A DNA stretch of 64,000 bases, from the NCBI RefSeq assembly GCF_009870125.1, contig NC_046680.1, positions 9,920,001 to 9,984,000 of the forward strand, written 5' to 3'. This document shows, in pieces, positions 53,548-64,000 of the stretch. This stretch comes from Drosophila pseudoobscura. Lineage: Eukaryota; Arthropoda; Insecta; Diptera; Drosophilidae. The notes below the pieces were generated by a model that worked only from the letters and a program-made list of their open reading frames with translations, ran no database searches and was not told the origin of the DNA. How positions within the stretch are numbered: position 1 is the stretch's first letter; every line of letters begins with the position of its first letter. Both the position numbers and the translations under genes were made by a program.

Positions 53548-55116
53548 TCAGCATTGATTTGATACATTTTTGGTTTTAGCCTGAAGCTTGTCGTCGACAA
53601 TACGATCGCAGTGGGCAAGGATCTCCAGGCACAGCTTCAGCTGTGTGCGCATATGCCGCAGACTCCTGTCCGAATGACTCTTGGAGGGTGCCGGGCCGCC
53701 CATCTGCCGGTAGTACACCTGGAGCTCCTCGCGCTGCCTGCGCTGCTTCATCTTGATCATATAGGGCTCATCTGGCTCCGGCTGACTCTCTATCTGGCAC
53801 AGAACACAGATAGAGTACCCCGTTTGGCAACCAACCTCATGCCTCCGCCGTTTTTGCTTTTCATGCTGCTGAGAATCTGTCGCTGGACGGTAGCAGAGAA
53901 TCGAGTATCTCCCGTCGCTGTTGCATGAGTCGCATCGGTTGCCAGAGTCGGCTGAGGACGACGGTTCCGTCTGGCAACCTACAGCTTTTCTCATATTCAT
54001 CCTGAGGATACGCTTGGCCAGTCGATGATCCCCTTCTGAGCGAGGTTTGGCTTTCATGGATTCCATTTTCTTTTGCCTGATGATCTCTGGTTCAGTCATG
54101 GGCCATATCCTGGGCATGGTGTTCTTAAAGTTTCCCTCCAGTGAATACAAGGACAGGAAATCATCTTTGTGTTTCATTATATCGATCGGCAAATAATTGG
54201 CCTGATGTGTACTGGGAGTTATTAAAAATATCGAAGAGATCGCTTTCGATTCACGAAAATGGCAAGATTCCTCGTTGACCATTGAGATCTCAGGATCATC
54301 CATGCTGGATAAATCGGGCGGCTTCGCTGCCGAGTCGGTGTCAATTTGTATAGAATCCTTTTCAGTTGGACGTTTCATCGACAGTTTCTTTAAGCATTTC
54401 CACAGATCAACACTTTTTAAAGACATACTATCAGCCGAGTGTGTCCGTCCGAAACTTCTTTTAGAGCGAGCGTTTCTCATAGACGATTGTGACTTGGTTT
54501 TGACTACATGTTTTTCCTGAATCGATGTGCTTGATTTCGGTTGTCGTTTTTGGGCAATTATTGTGGACTTGTCCTTAGTAGAAGATCGTCTTGGTCTTGT
54601 CGACTTTGAGGCCTTCGACTGAGGAGAAGTCCCCTCTATTCTTTGCCGGGCTACAATGCCCTGGACGCCTTCTAAAAGCGTTTTGGAATTGCTTCCGGCG
54701 GGAATAGAATACTTGTGTTGAAGAGCAGCAGAAACTAACCTTTCTCTCTCTATAGAAGCGGGTTCTTGAGGAATCGGCTTGCCTGATTTTGAAAAAGATC
54801 GTCTCGGAGAAGGGGTTCGTCCACTCGAGCAATGGTATTCCTTAAGCCTGCCCTCCATCTGCTTACAAAAATTTCCATAGCTCGGGTCCAGTTCTACTAT
54901 TTTCGGTTCCACTAGCAGCTGTCGAAAGGGCTCACGCCCTTTGGCGTTAGCAAAGTTCTTCACATTGTTGGGCTTTTTCAGCGTGGAAGGGTGTGGGCAT
55001 CGGCTGCACTTGCAACATCGGTTGCGCGGTTGCAGCAGAGTGACGGGTTGAGCAGGGCTTTTGATTTTCAGGGTTTGACCGACTGCAACGGCTATACTGC
55101 GCCTGAGATTCCACAT
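53548..55116 (-). CDS. Unrecognised basic, Cys-containing protein (522 residues)
   Basis: Single open exon with start ATG in a good context (AACCATG) and an in-frame TAA two codons upstream, so translation starts here rather than by splicing from upstream. No domain recognised. It is basic and Ser/Arg-rich, with an N-terminal cluster CCKCSRCPHP and two copies of a VGCQT motif (VGCQTEPSSS near 405; VGCQTGYSICVLCQ near 445), each near a CxxC pair (CDSCNSDG; CVLCQ) that might bind metal. The C-terminal 60 residues are predicted helical (MIKMKQRRQREELQVYYRQM). An AATAAA follows the stop. Its neighbour 143 bp upstream on the same strand (55260-55619) may share its transcript. Length, polarity and sustained openness argue that it is real; function unknown. 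Confidence 0.75.
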   Translation of the reverse strand: MWNLRRSIAVAVGQTLKIKSPAQPVTLLQPRNRCCKCSRCPHPSTLKKPNNVKNFANAKGREPFRQLLVEPKIVELDPSYGNFCKQMEGRLKEYHCSSGRTPSPRRSFSKSGKPIPQEPASIERERLVSAALQHKYSIPAGSNSKTLLEGVQGIVARQRIEGTSPQSKASKSTRPRRSSTKDKSTIIAQKRQPKSSTSIQEKHVVKTKSQSSMRNARSKRSFGRTHSADSMSLKSVDLWKCLKKLSMKRPTEKDSIQIDTDSAAKPPDLSSMDDPEISMVNEESCHFRESKAISSIFLITPSTHQANYLPIDIMKHKDDFLSLYSLEGNFKNTMPRIWPMTEPEIIRQKKMESMKAKPRSEGDHRLAKRILRMNMRKAVGCQTEPSSSADSGNRCDSCNSDGRYSILCYRPATDSQQHEKQKRRRHEVGCQTGYSICVLCQIESQPEPDEPYMIKMKQRRQREELQVYYRQMGGPAPSKSHSDRSLRHMRTQLKLCLEILAHCDRIVDDKLQAKTKNVSNQC

Positions 55117-55259
55117 GGTTTATCGAGGAGAGACAGGGCCATACACACTGAACATTTTTGTTGACTTCTAATTTAAGTGCGGCTTGAGCTGGTAGCTTCA
55201 ATGCTTTGACGATATGCTCCCAGAAGATTTGATTCCAGAGCTTTGGAGGCCTCATAGAC

Positions 55260-55619
55260 CTACTCGTAGGGATTTTTATCCGGATGTATGATATTTCGGC
55301 GTGCATGTTGACGGCTGTCCGGGCTATCGTCGCAGATTTCCAAACACTGGCAACTGGGAAAGTGAGAATCACTCTTGGGCCGCACTTGCGAGGGATCGAC
55401 CTCACGCCAGAAGCTGGGCGGCTTGGCCTGCTTGGCGAAGGATCGATCGATCCTGCTCACAAGACTTCTCATTTTGGACTCGCTTATCAGTTCATTAGCA
55501 GGAGGCGGAGTAATGTCACGAGGCAGGATGAGCTTTCGTCGTTGCGTCAGCCGCTTCCTTAGCTCCTGGGTTTTTATATGCAGTTTGATAGCCGATACAA
55601 AGCTATCTTGAGCGCTCAT
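55260..55619 (-). CDS. Small unrecognised basic protein (119 residues), possibly first ORF of a dicistronic transcript
   Basis: Begins MSAQDSFVSAIKLHIKTQEL. Basic N-terminal helix (RKRLTQRRKLILPRD), then a Pro/Ser-rich part and a CQC pair (FPSCQCLEICDD), ending NPYE before a TAG at 55260. No family recognised. The frame after TAG stays open for 28 polar codons (VYEASKALESNLLGAYRQSI...) before TAA, so stop readthrough or a recent stop mutation is conceivable. I tested splicing into the downstream 522-residue frame: no donor in the correct phase was found. It could be the upstream cistron of a dicistronic mRNA, a separate gene, or an exon whose junction I missed. Confidence 0.6.
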   Translation of the reverse strand: MSAQDSFVSAIKLHIKTQELRKRLTQRRKLILPRDITPPPANELISESKMRSLVSRIDRSFAKQAKPPSFWREVDPSQVRPKSDSHFPSCQCLEICDDSPDSRQHARRNIIHPDKNPYE

Positions 55620-55988
55620 CTTCGCTGCAAAATAGTTTCAAATGAGAAATAAAAGATTAAAAATTTAACAAAAGACTTTAAGATTTGGCAACCATGTGAA
55701 TTTTTAGAGTGTTTCCAATTTGTAAATTTGTTTTTGTGTTTAACAATTTTTAAAAAGGTAACTGGGTCGAGAAAAGGATCAGCCTGTAGAAATAACTATG
55801 GCAAAGGTTGAAGCTATCCTTTGAGTTCAGTAAAGGACTTTATATTAAATGAGTTTAATCTTTCGACCGTGATCTTTCATTTTGTTTGCGAGCTGGATAG
55901 GAAGCTGCACTCTATCCAAATTAAAATATATATATGTTACCTACATTGCCTTCCGCTTCTCCGGATAAACTTTATAATGGACAGAGGC

Positions 55989-56024
55989 TGCCGTTGCTGG
56001 TGCCGTTGCTGGTGCCGCTGCTGG
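55989..56024. repeat. Three 12 bp tandem units (TGCCGTTGCTGG)
   Basis: Two perfect copies and a third with one T to C change, immediately upstream of the acceptor at 56057-56058. Confidence 0.85.
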
Positions 56025-56158
56025 CGCTGTCTCTCGTTTTGTTTTTCCATTTCCCCAGAGCACTGGGTGTGTGGGAACACATTTGAAATAAAAAATAATT
56101 GTTGTCTCTTGCTGCCTTGAAGTGCGGTAATTCTATGCACATTGTGCTGTCTGCAACA

Positions 56159-56237
56159 ATGTCTCAAAGTGCCTCCGGCACAGGCACAAACCGCATTTCT
56201 AGCCACAGTCCTTTGGAAAGCATTCAAACCATTCCAG
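56159..56237 (+). CDS. Short first coding exon of a plus-strand gene; rest not found
   Basis: An ATG in a good context (CAACAATG) opens MSQSASGTGTNRISSHSPLE then SIQTIP, and after 26 codons plus one base meets a good donor, CCAG/GTATGC, at 56237/56238. Upstream acceptors exist at 56057-56058 (after a TTTTTCCATTTCCCC tract, strong) and 56121-56122, so the piece is bounded like an internal exon that carries the start codon. The Ser/Thr/Gly-rich residues are typical of a disordered N-terminus. No convincing phase-1 continuation lies between here and the right edge, so the remaining exons may be beyond the window. I cannot name the gene. Confidence 0.5.
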
Positions 56238-56810
56238 GTATGCCATTTGCATACAGTGAGAAAATGTGGTTAAACAAACTTGATTTGGATTAGATATAAT
56301 AATTTAATATAATTTAAGTCTTTCAAAAATTGTATATTAGATTTCTGTATACTATTCTGGATTGACATTACCCACATTCAAAGCTTGCACTGCGATAAAA
56401 CTTTTCCTGCAAATGACTGCAAAAAGGTTCTATAGCGGATCCGAAACGGCTAAACATCTTTCCGGCAGCTTGAGCCCAATATGGAGTTCATTGATCTTTA
56501 CATCTGAGGTCCAATTTCACGAAACAATTCCCAAATAAACAGTCACCCACACTGAAATCAGGGAAATTCTCTCACTATCATGTTCAAGAAAATGATCGCC
56601 AAATGGTGTAAGACGGCTGCTGAATAGTATCTAAGCATATTCACCTCTTTTCCCAGGGTGTACAGATGGCTCTCTGACATCACAGTTAATAGCTTTTAAG
56701 CAGCACTTTTGCGCTTAAATTATTACCAGTACGAGTGTGTGTTATTGTTGTTGTTTCGCACAGTAAATGTTGGCATTTATTTATTTACTCTCCTCGCTGC
56801 GTGCGTTCAT

Positions 56811-56833
56811 GTGTGTGTGTGTGTGTGTGTGTG
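56811..56833. repeat. (GT)n microsatellite
   Basis: Uninterrupted GT repeat of 23 bp, followed by GAGTGTG. Confidence 0.95.
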
Positions 56834-59800
56834 AGTGTGAATAAAACATTAAATTATCCACGCCTCGCATTGGACGGTAAAATAACACAGCTGCTGTCGA
56901 TCCCGTTAATGCTCGTACCTGTACGGAGAGAGAGAGAGAGAGTAAGCTAGGAGAGGAATTAGCAAGGTTCCCTCGAAGAGGGTGAGGCGAAACTTTCGCG
57001 CTCTCTTTCGAGCTTAAAGAGCTCTCTCGATGTGGGTCACCTTCAATGTTTATATGGAAGTACTCGGACAAACATAGCACATCGCGTTGAAGTAGAAGAA
57101 AAGCACGGACGGCGGACAAGGGACTGGCAGCAACAGATAAAAGTGATTTCAGCTTCGCATTTGTTCAAGTCATCGGCAATGGACTATAAACAAGGGGGTA
57201 AAATTATAAAATTAACACAGTTGCCATGACGGACTGTCGGATGAGCTGTGGGGTGTAAACATTCGATGCCGGTTTATTAGCAATTAATTTAAATATTAGC
57301 ATTAACAGTCGAAAGGTAAATGTCTGTCGGCAGAGCGCGTGGCAAATAAACATTCACCGAAAATATACACGGCAAAAGGGATAGCAAAAATAAACTTGCT
57401 CATTTGAAATAATAATTTCAAACGGATTTTAGTGCACTCACGTCGATTGAATAAATTTAACAACAAATAAACGCAAATTTAATGTAGCTCCGTTGATCAA
57501 CAAATGAAATGTCATCACCCACCCACCGCTTACGCCAAGCGATTTCAATTGAACTGCCCTTCGACACCGATATGTCGTATCGGGAAGCGGAGGGCAGGTA
57601 ATTTCGGGAAAACCGATTTTCGGCAAAGTGGCATTTTAATTGTGGTTAGTGTAAGTGAATTTAGCCAGTAATTATCACAGTTTCATTGATATTTATTGTC
57701 AAATACGTACGTCCATAATTGTGTGGAATTTAAATCAAATGCAAATTCTGTGCGGTTTACCTAATTCCGTTTCAAGTGGTGGCTCTTCACTGGGAGAATT
57801 TTCATCATTTTAATGCAATTGACGTGCCGCTTCCTCCTCTACGAAATGTGCTTACAAAATCTTCCTCTTAAATTTCCATTCCGTTTCGTTTTCATTGCAA
57901 AGTGAAGCTCGCTCAAAGCATAATTGCAAACAATTAGCATGCTCCGGAACACAGCATCGGCTCGGAAGCAGAATAGGACCCCCCAAGATGGCTAGAAGTA
58001 CTTGGAGTAGCTCTTGAATTTGCCTGTCATTCCCCTTGTGGGCTGGAGTGCGTCACGGAGTCATTACTTGGGAATCCAGTTGGGAATCAATATCGTATTT
58101 AATACATATGAGAGTGACACACACTTTTTAGCGTTCACGGATTCCACACAGTTTGTCTGGAAAGTGTTTTGACAATGGCAAGTTTTGTTAAAATCCCTCG
58201 ATCTAGTTCGAGTTGTCCGTCCGATACATCTGTAACTACGAAAAGAAAGCATAACAAAGATAAGTTACGTTGTAAATAAAATGTTTGTACAGACTGTATG
58301 CAGCTGTACGTGGATGGCTTGTATGAAAGCTGTGTAATTCTATATATGACTTTCATCCAGTCTCTGGCTTCGTTTATGATACGCTTTGGGGTAGGGCAGA
58401 ATTGGTAGGGGGTGGAGCAGGAGCACAGTTGGATTATTTCAGTGGAGCTGGGCGCAGCATACTCGCAATTATGTATGACCGCGGATCCATATATGTTTAA
58501 TGTTTACATGAGCAGGCGACAAAAATAGCTCAAAACAATCTGTTCTCATGTGCTGGGGGAGTCTTGAAGGGCACTGGAATCCCACGTTCCCATCAGATCT
58601 CATTCAAGGCGTGCGAGAATGCGCCCGAGATGTTCCAGTTTTTCGCCATGGAAAATTTAGTTTACATTTGGCAGATCTCACTTTCAGTTTGTCGGCTGCA
58701 ATGCATGGGTGCAAGGTCGGTTTATGGATTTCCATCTGTTTGGATGCCTTGCGTTCATGTCTGATTGACTTTTTAATGGGCTTCTGGATGAGAATTGATT
58801 GGCTGGATATTTCACAGAAATTAAGCAGTCAATGGCGCAAATCACTTTCAGTGACTGCGGACTTCTAGTATGTATCATCATGCATTAGGCCGACAATATT
58901 CGTATTTCTATTGGTTTCTGCTAGATTTGCTTCCCTAATTGCCTTCAGTGTCTCTCACTCACAGTATTTACAATGCATTTGTTTGCTCCCAAGTGGAGCA
59001 TACACACACACGCACACACAGAAGTGCAAAAAGTATGCTAATATGCCCAAAATCCTTAGCAAACATTTTTCCCAACACAGAGTAAGCCCTTGGCCCCAAA
59101 GTAAGCAACATTAATGCCAGCAATAACAACAACATATGGGGCAAACGACCCAAAGCCAAAGTCAAAGTTATGCCTAAGTGGTAACACCCCCTCTCCCTTA
59201 CCCATACCCTCTCCCCTCTACCCCCTCTGCTCTCGCTACCCTTACCAAAATAAAACACACGAATTTTCTTTGCCCTGCAGCTACCAAAATAAATTAAAGC
59301 ATTCTCCCTTCCTTTGCACAAAGCTCGGCAACTTTTTGGTTCTTTCTATTTCTTGTCTACTTTTTAATTTTCTACAATTTGCCCGCATAAATAAAGCCAG
59401 AACGTGAGTTGGAATGTCCTCTGGCCAGGTCTAATAATTGGGTGGAAGGGAAGCACTCTTTGAGTGTTGGCTGCCTTCGCCGGGAGTTTCACTTATCCGG
59501 ACTCCTATTTCCTCTGAAATTCTATCACCTTGGGTTTTCTAAGAAGCTTTGGGTCGTCTTTTAGAAGAACTCTCCACTTTTATAATCACTATACTATCTG
59601 TTATCCCTCTTTCGTCTGAAATATCGCTCCTGCCGATAGCAGCCGAAATCTGTAATTTTTAACCGCAAATACTTCTCCACAGATCAGGGTATACCACAAT
59701 TTATGGTTTTGCTGTAATTTAATTTAAGTTCAGAGAAAGTTTACATCAGTTGCAATGTGTACCCATAAAATATGCATCTTTGAAAAGAAATAAAAAGCCA

Positions 59801-60550
59801 AGCGACGGAACAAAGGAGATTAAATTGTGGCCTGTCCGGCGCGACGTTCGCTTTTTGGGTGGACGGGCTGTCAACAGTACGGGCAACTTTTCCATGGGCT
59901 CAATGAACTCGGTTTAAAATAAATGAAACAGCGCGAGAGATAATATAAACTGAAGCTGCTTTATTTATTTTTCTAAAATGAAAACGAATACACAAAAAGA
60001 TGCAGATGTTAAAGCCTGAAACAGCTTAAAGCTTAAGCCTATTTGCGTTTCAGTTAATGAGTTGGATCCTTTGGAATTTTTAGCTTGAGTTTAAACTGGT
60101 GAATAAATGAATAAAAGTGAAAATTCTATGCGAAATAGAGATAGCACATGCTTTGGAGGAAAAAGGATTGTAATAACGTATGCGCCCTGGTGTGCATGTT
60201 CAGGGCAACTGCTAGCTTAATTTATCCTTGGAACAACACCCTCTATTATCTGTTCTTAACAAAGCCCCCATAAAAATCTATTAAAAATCAATTTGTTTTC
60301 TGCAGCTGTTGTCTCCCAGTGGCTTCCCCAATTCCAATTCCAAACGAAGCACAGTCTCGGCACAGAACTTTATCCTTATCCTTATGCTGTTGCGCACCAT
60401 GAGTGGGTCGTCGTTGTCGTCGCAGTTCTAATTAAAGTGCTCGACGCGGTAACTGTCGAAAATTAATAAGCTCCACACGTGCAGCAGTGATGCCAGGCCC
60501 ACTGCCGCATTATGACACACCTCTCCGGGTGTTTGCATTGGAATCGGTGT

Positions 60551-60600
60551 CGGAGTGCGAGTCCGATTCCGACTTCGACTTCGACTTTGAGTCCGAGTTT
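60551..60600. repeat. Imperfect GAGTCC/GACTTC hexamer repeat
   Basis: Six-base periodicity (GAGTCC, GATTCC, GACTTC, GACTTC, GACTTT, GAGTCC). On the plus strand it would encode alternating acidic residues with Ser/Phe within a 61-codon ORF (60487-60672), but no gene structure supports translation. Confidence 0.6.
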
Positions 60601-61962
60601 AGGGCCAAGTCGCACGTCTCCGGGCCTGGGCTCTGGCAAAGTTTTGTTGTGGTCAACAGCTTTGAAGTCTAATAGGATTAGCTTCGCCCACTTTGTGGGC
60701 GTGTCTGAGTAGGACAGAAAAACGCCCGACAGCCTGTGTTGATGTGTCCTTATGTGCCGGGAATCGCCTTGGCACAGGCCATCTAGATTCAATAATGTAA
60801 AGCAAATATTTAACAAGCAAATATTTCTAGCTGAGGATTTCTTATAACAGTAAATATTTATCATCTACGAGTGCCTATGTATGTATGTGGCTGGGTCGGA
60901 GTGTGTGTGAGTGTGCAGAGCAGAGCATTGGAGAGCCAACAAGTCGAGGCGAGAAATAAATTGAGGGCGGGCTTCTCTGCTTTGATTGATAATTTTCTAT
61001 GCAAAAATGCAGCGCGAAGAGATCTGCAGCGCTCTAGCTTGCAATACCCTCACTGAGTACTATATTACGATGATTGCCGCTGCCATTGGAACTTTGGGAA
61101 AAAAACTTTTCTTGATTCAAGCCGAAGACAACAATTACCAGTCTACTGGTGACTGTGATCAAAATGGGATGACTATATCAAAGAATGTTTCTGTGCCAGG
61201 AGCCAGTCTTCTCTCCTTGCGAAAGGGTATCTAATATTTCGATGCCAGATGCCAGTCCTCTCTCCTTGTTTCCCATTGTCTTCGTTCTGGAGATGTGTGC
61301 AGTTGCTGCAGCCATTAGCCATCGGGCTGCACTGCCCGCTCGCCCACTCTTTTGTTTGCTTGCTTTTGTCCGATGATTCCATATTTCCTGCTCTCATGGT
61401 TTCGCTTTCCTATTTTGTTTCTGCTTGTATCTAGTGGATGATTGTATTGTAATTTCTTGCTTGCTCGCTGGCCTCACATGAGAATCCTCTCTGGATGAAT
61501 ATTTGCTCTCAGTCTTGTGCCCCATTTATGGCATGGTAGATTTATAAAAGGTCAGGGCTCCTCAGGGAGCGGTCTTTATTTTAGTACCTAATTTCTTTCA
61601 CAAGGTCGTACCCCATCCCATATGTACATATACATACATGCGTATACTATAATAGTTCTACCATGACTGTTAGCGCATTTGTCTAGGGATTAAATGGTCG
61701 GTTGGCTTTTGGACCTTGTTTCTGATTTGTGGGTAGGGTGTAGGGTATCCTTACTCTATGATGGTTCGAATCGAACATTATTCTGTTTATAAACTTAATA
61801 TCTCGAATTTCCTGGGATATTTTGGAATATATTTAAAGAAAACTAGATACCTACAAAACAACAGCGAATGGTGCACAAATATACGTAGCTATAGAAAGTT
61901 TCAAGTTCAGGGTCATTTCCGTTAAGTTCAGGTTGGTTTAATGGGTCTGCGTCGTCAATGGT

Positions 61963-64000
61963 TTAGGGCTTGTCCACCACACGGTCGTTGAACACTATCC
62001 TCAGATCGGTCTTGGCCATGTTCTGGAAGGAGCCGACCAGCTCAGTCAGATTGGCATTGGGCAGGCGCCTGTCAAAGGGGAAGCCCATGGTGCGTCTGTC
62101 CGGGTACAGCTTGTCCTTGAGGCCGCAGAAGGAGTAGGCGGTGCTGCAGGCATCGTTGGGTCTGTCGGGTGGGGGAGAAATGGAGGACAAATTGAGGAAA
62201 AGCCCAAGCATAAGGAATCCACTCACGTATTGGGCTGCTGCACAGAGTCCTGCGAGTAGTCGGAAATCATGACGAATAGATCGAAGAGCATGCCCTGGGC
62301 ATTGCCCTTGGGCAGAAGCAGATGCTGAGGCCACCCACAGCCGCAGAAACGGAAGCGGGCCAGCTCGTCGGCGGCCTTGGGCTGGTAGGCGGCGCCAATG
62401 GGCCGGAAGGAGCGCTCGAACGGAATGGCCACCGAGGACTCCGTGGATTGGCGACGAACGGTGTTCTCTCCAGGCAGAACTGAAGATAAACTCAGGGAAT
62501 AAGCATATATGGTTAGAGTATTAGGTGGTGTACACACGTTCGACGGTAAACTTGTCCATCTCGATGGCCATGAGTCGCTGATCCTCCAGTCGCAGCGGCT
62601 GGTTGCGCTCATCCACCTTGGGGCATATGAAGATGCGGCAGGTGCCCGTGCGGCGTGCCCCATTGTTGGTCACGTTGAAGGTGTAGGTGAAGGGAGCGTT
62701 CTGCAAGTGGGTGAACGAGGCAAAGATGTTGCCGTCAGCGGACGGGCCAAAGTCCAGGCCAGCGGCGAGATCCGCACTGGACTTCTGCCAGTAGGTGAGC
62801 AGGGTGTTCGGCCTGGCATTGCCCTTGCCGATCTTCGCCTCCACGTAGGTCACGCTGACGCCGTCGAAGCCCAGCTGGGCGGCATTGTAGGGATCCAGGC
62901 GAGCCTTGAACTTGTTGAAAATGGAGTCAATGAATCCGTGCCACCTGTAGAAGATCGGATCGCGCATGGCCGTGGTCACATCCCCCATCACGCCGAATTC
63001 CTCCAAGTGCCGTGCATCGGGATCGTGGGCGAACGAGATGATGGTGTGGCCCTGGTTGTGCAGATTGCCATAGAACTGGCTGTTGATGGACAGCACCGGC
63101 GATGCCTCGATCATGTTGCCCAGAATATCGATGCCTTGGACATCGTCCAAGGGAGTGCGATTGCCAGAAGCCTACGAGAGGATTAAATATTAAGTTCAAT
63201 GGCATTGCAACCCTCCTGGGTGGAAGCTCACATCTTCGACAAAGCCCTGATCGATGGCAGCCAGGACGCGATCGCGCCAGCGCTCCACCTCGCCAATCTC
63301 AATGGTAGCATCCTCGCGATCCACGTCCTTGAGGAGCTGATTGGACACTCGAGCCGGATACGTGCGGTTGTTCACGCTGGAGAGGATCTTGGGGAAGTAG
63401 CCCTCGGGCACCTCGATTCGCAGATTGTTCAGCGGCTGCAAGCGCTTCAGGTTGTTGCAGAACCGCTCAACGTTGTAGCGGGCCAGGATCTGGTGATGCA
63501 TGTAGTAGAAGAGCTCGCCACGACGATCCTTGTTGACCACCTCCATGGGCCCGGTGGTGGGGTACACCAAGTGCCAGTGCCAGTGATGGCTGTTGACGCC
63601 GATGTCCTCGCGGAAGTACGCCAGGCGCTGTTCATCCTCGCGGTCCGAAGCCGTGTAGTTGCGCGGTATGTCCACGTGGATACGCTCCCCACTGTCGCCG
63701 ATCACCGCCGCCTCCTCCCGGGCATCGCGGAAGACGGAGGGCTCCACAAAGTTGCTGGGAAACACCTGCGAAATGTTGGTGATGGGCACTTCACGCGTAT
63801 CCGGGCGATGGGCAATGGCGACGGCATAAGAGTACTGGAAAAGAACCGGATTCAGGCGATCCCTGCAGAGAGAAGAGCGGTTGTCATTGATCCTCCAAAG
63901 ACGGTTGTCAGCTCAGGACTTACTTCGTGTAGGCTGCCAGGGCCACGAACTGCTTCAGATTGGGGGCACCCATGAACAAGGTGATCAGCTGACTGGCGAT
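61963..64000 (-). CDS. PPO3: Prophenoloxidase (type 3 copper oxidase), probably PPO3; 5' end cut by window edge
   Basis: Zymogen of phenoloxidase, which oxidises mono- and diphenols to quinones in insect melanisation and encapsulation. Minus-strand exons in the window: 63924-64000 (edge), 63232-63862, 62538-63171, 62227-62479, 61963-62161; phases close, covering about 597 of the roughly 685 residues usual for the family. Copper A ligands are in NSHHWHWHLVYP and the following FYYMHHQIL histidine; copper B ligands are in NLHNQGHTIISFAHDPD and the downstream FYRWHGFID. The C-terminal beta-domain has the conserved FCGCGWPQHLLLPKG and a late Cys pair (CSTAYSFCGLKDKLYPD). All copper histidines that should lie in this part are present and no frame break is seen, so the gene looks functional. 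The N-terminus, including any activation cleavage site, is outside the window. Paralogue assignment rests on chromosomal context, since PPO1 and PPO2 map elsewhere. Confidence 0.9.

Larger units (their letters stand above)
56238..61962. other. Non-coding stretch between the orphan exon and the prophenoloxidase gene
   Basis: 5.7 kb. Contains a (GT)n run at 56811-56833, a (GA)n run near 56927-56943, a Pro-codon-like CCCTCT tract at 59185-59230 and the hexamer repeat at 60551-60600. The end near 61.9 kb should hold the prophenoloxidase 3' UTR. No credible gene. Confidence 0.45.

Noticed and set aside
60487..60672. Acidic ORF with alternating D/F/E/S
   Set aside because: Explained by an imperfect hexamer repeat; no promoter or splice evidence.
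62509..63975. Two long plus-strand ORFs (225 and 258 codons) opposite the prophenoloxidase
   Set aside because: Antisense openness from GC-rich third positions of a strongly biased gene; the minus strand carries all copper-site motifs.

Overview
This window is euchromatic DNA from a fly of the genus Drosophila, almost certainly the melanogaster group. The evidence is compact protein genes with 55-75 bp introns and GTAAGT/GTGAGT donors, Drosophila core-promoter motifs (Motif 1, DRE, Inr), CAG/CAA-rich low-complexity exons, remnants of the INE-1 element, and a gene order (fat-spondin, teflon, Sply, a prophenoloxidase) that I associate with chromosome arm 2R near 53F. Nothing indicates a prokaryote, plasmid, phage or CRISPR array. 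The exon structures below were built by hand: each junction was checked for GT/AG and reading phase, and the coding phase closes across every gene listed.

Layout. 1-22 kb is gene-dense: a NOMO (nodal modulator) gene cut by the left edge (-); a KIAA0930-family gene (+) sharing a 577 bp divergent promoter with it; fat-spondin (+), with the zinc-finger gene teflon (tef) nested antisense in its first intron; a TFIIIC TPR subunit (GTF3C3 type, -) whose 3' end meets that of fat-spondin; and a MOV10/UPF1-like SF1 helicase (+) in head-to-head arrangement with the TFIIIC gene. 22-37 kb holds one large minus-strand gene for a protein with two C2HC zinc fingers (ZC2HC1/FAM164 type), with two alternative first coding exons, both of phase 1. 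37-44 kb is non-coding as far as I can see. 44.2-47.6 kb is Sply, sphingosine-1-phosphate lyase, with a Motif 1 promoter. 47.6-53.4 kb is non-coding, with INE-1 pieces, a dispersed repeat and a probable plus-strand leader exon. 53.5-55.6 kb holds two unrecognised minus-strand ORFs in a possible dicistronic arrangement. A short plus-strand coding first exon lies at 56.2 kb with no partner exon that I could find. The right edge cuts a prophenoloxidase gene, probably PPO3 (-).

The genes do not form a pathway. They are a typical fly mixture of housekeeping genes (ER membrane, RNA polymerase III transcription, sphingolipid breakdown, RNA helicase) and specialised ones (extracellular matrix, male meiotic pairing, melanisation). 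I did not find a new multi-gene system. The most useful leads are structural: a phase-symmetric 444-codon exon in the KIAA0930 gene, the alternative N-termini of the C2HC gene, the possible dicistronic/readthrough locus, the orphan plus-strand exon, and a 95 bp repeat found upstream of two housekeeping promoters.
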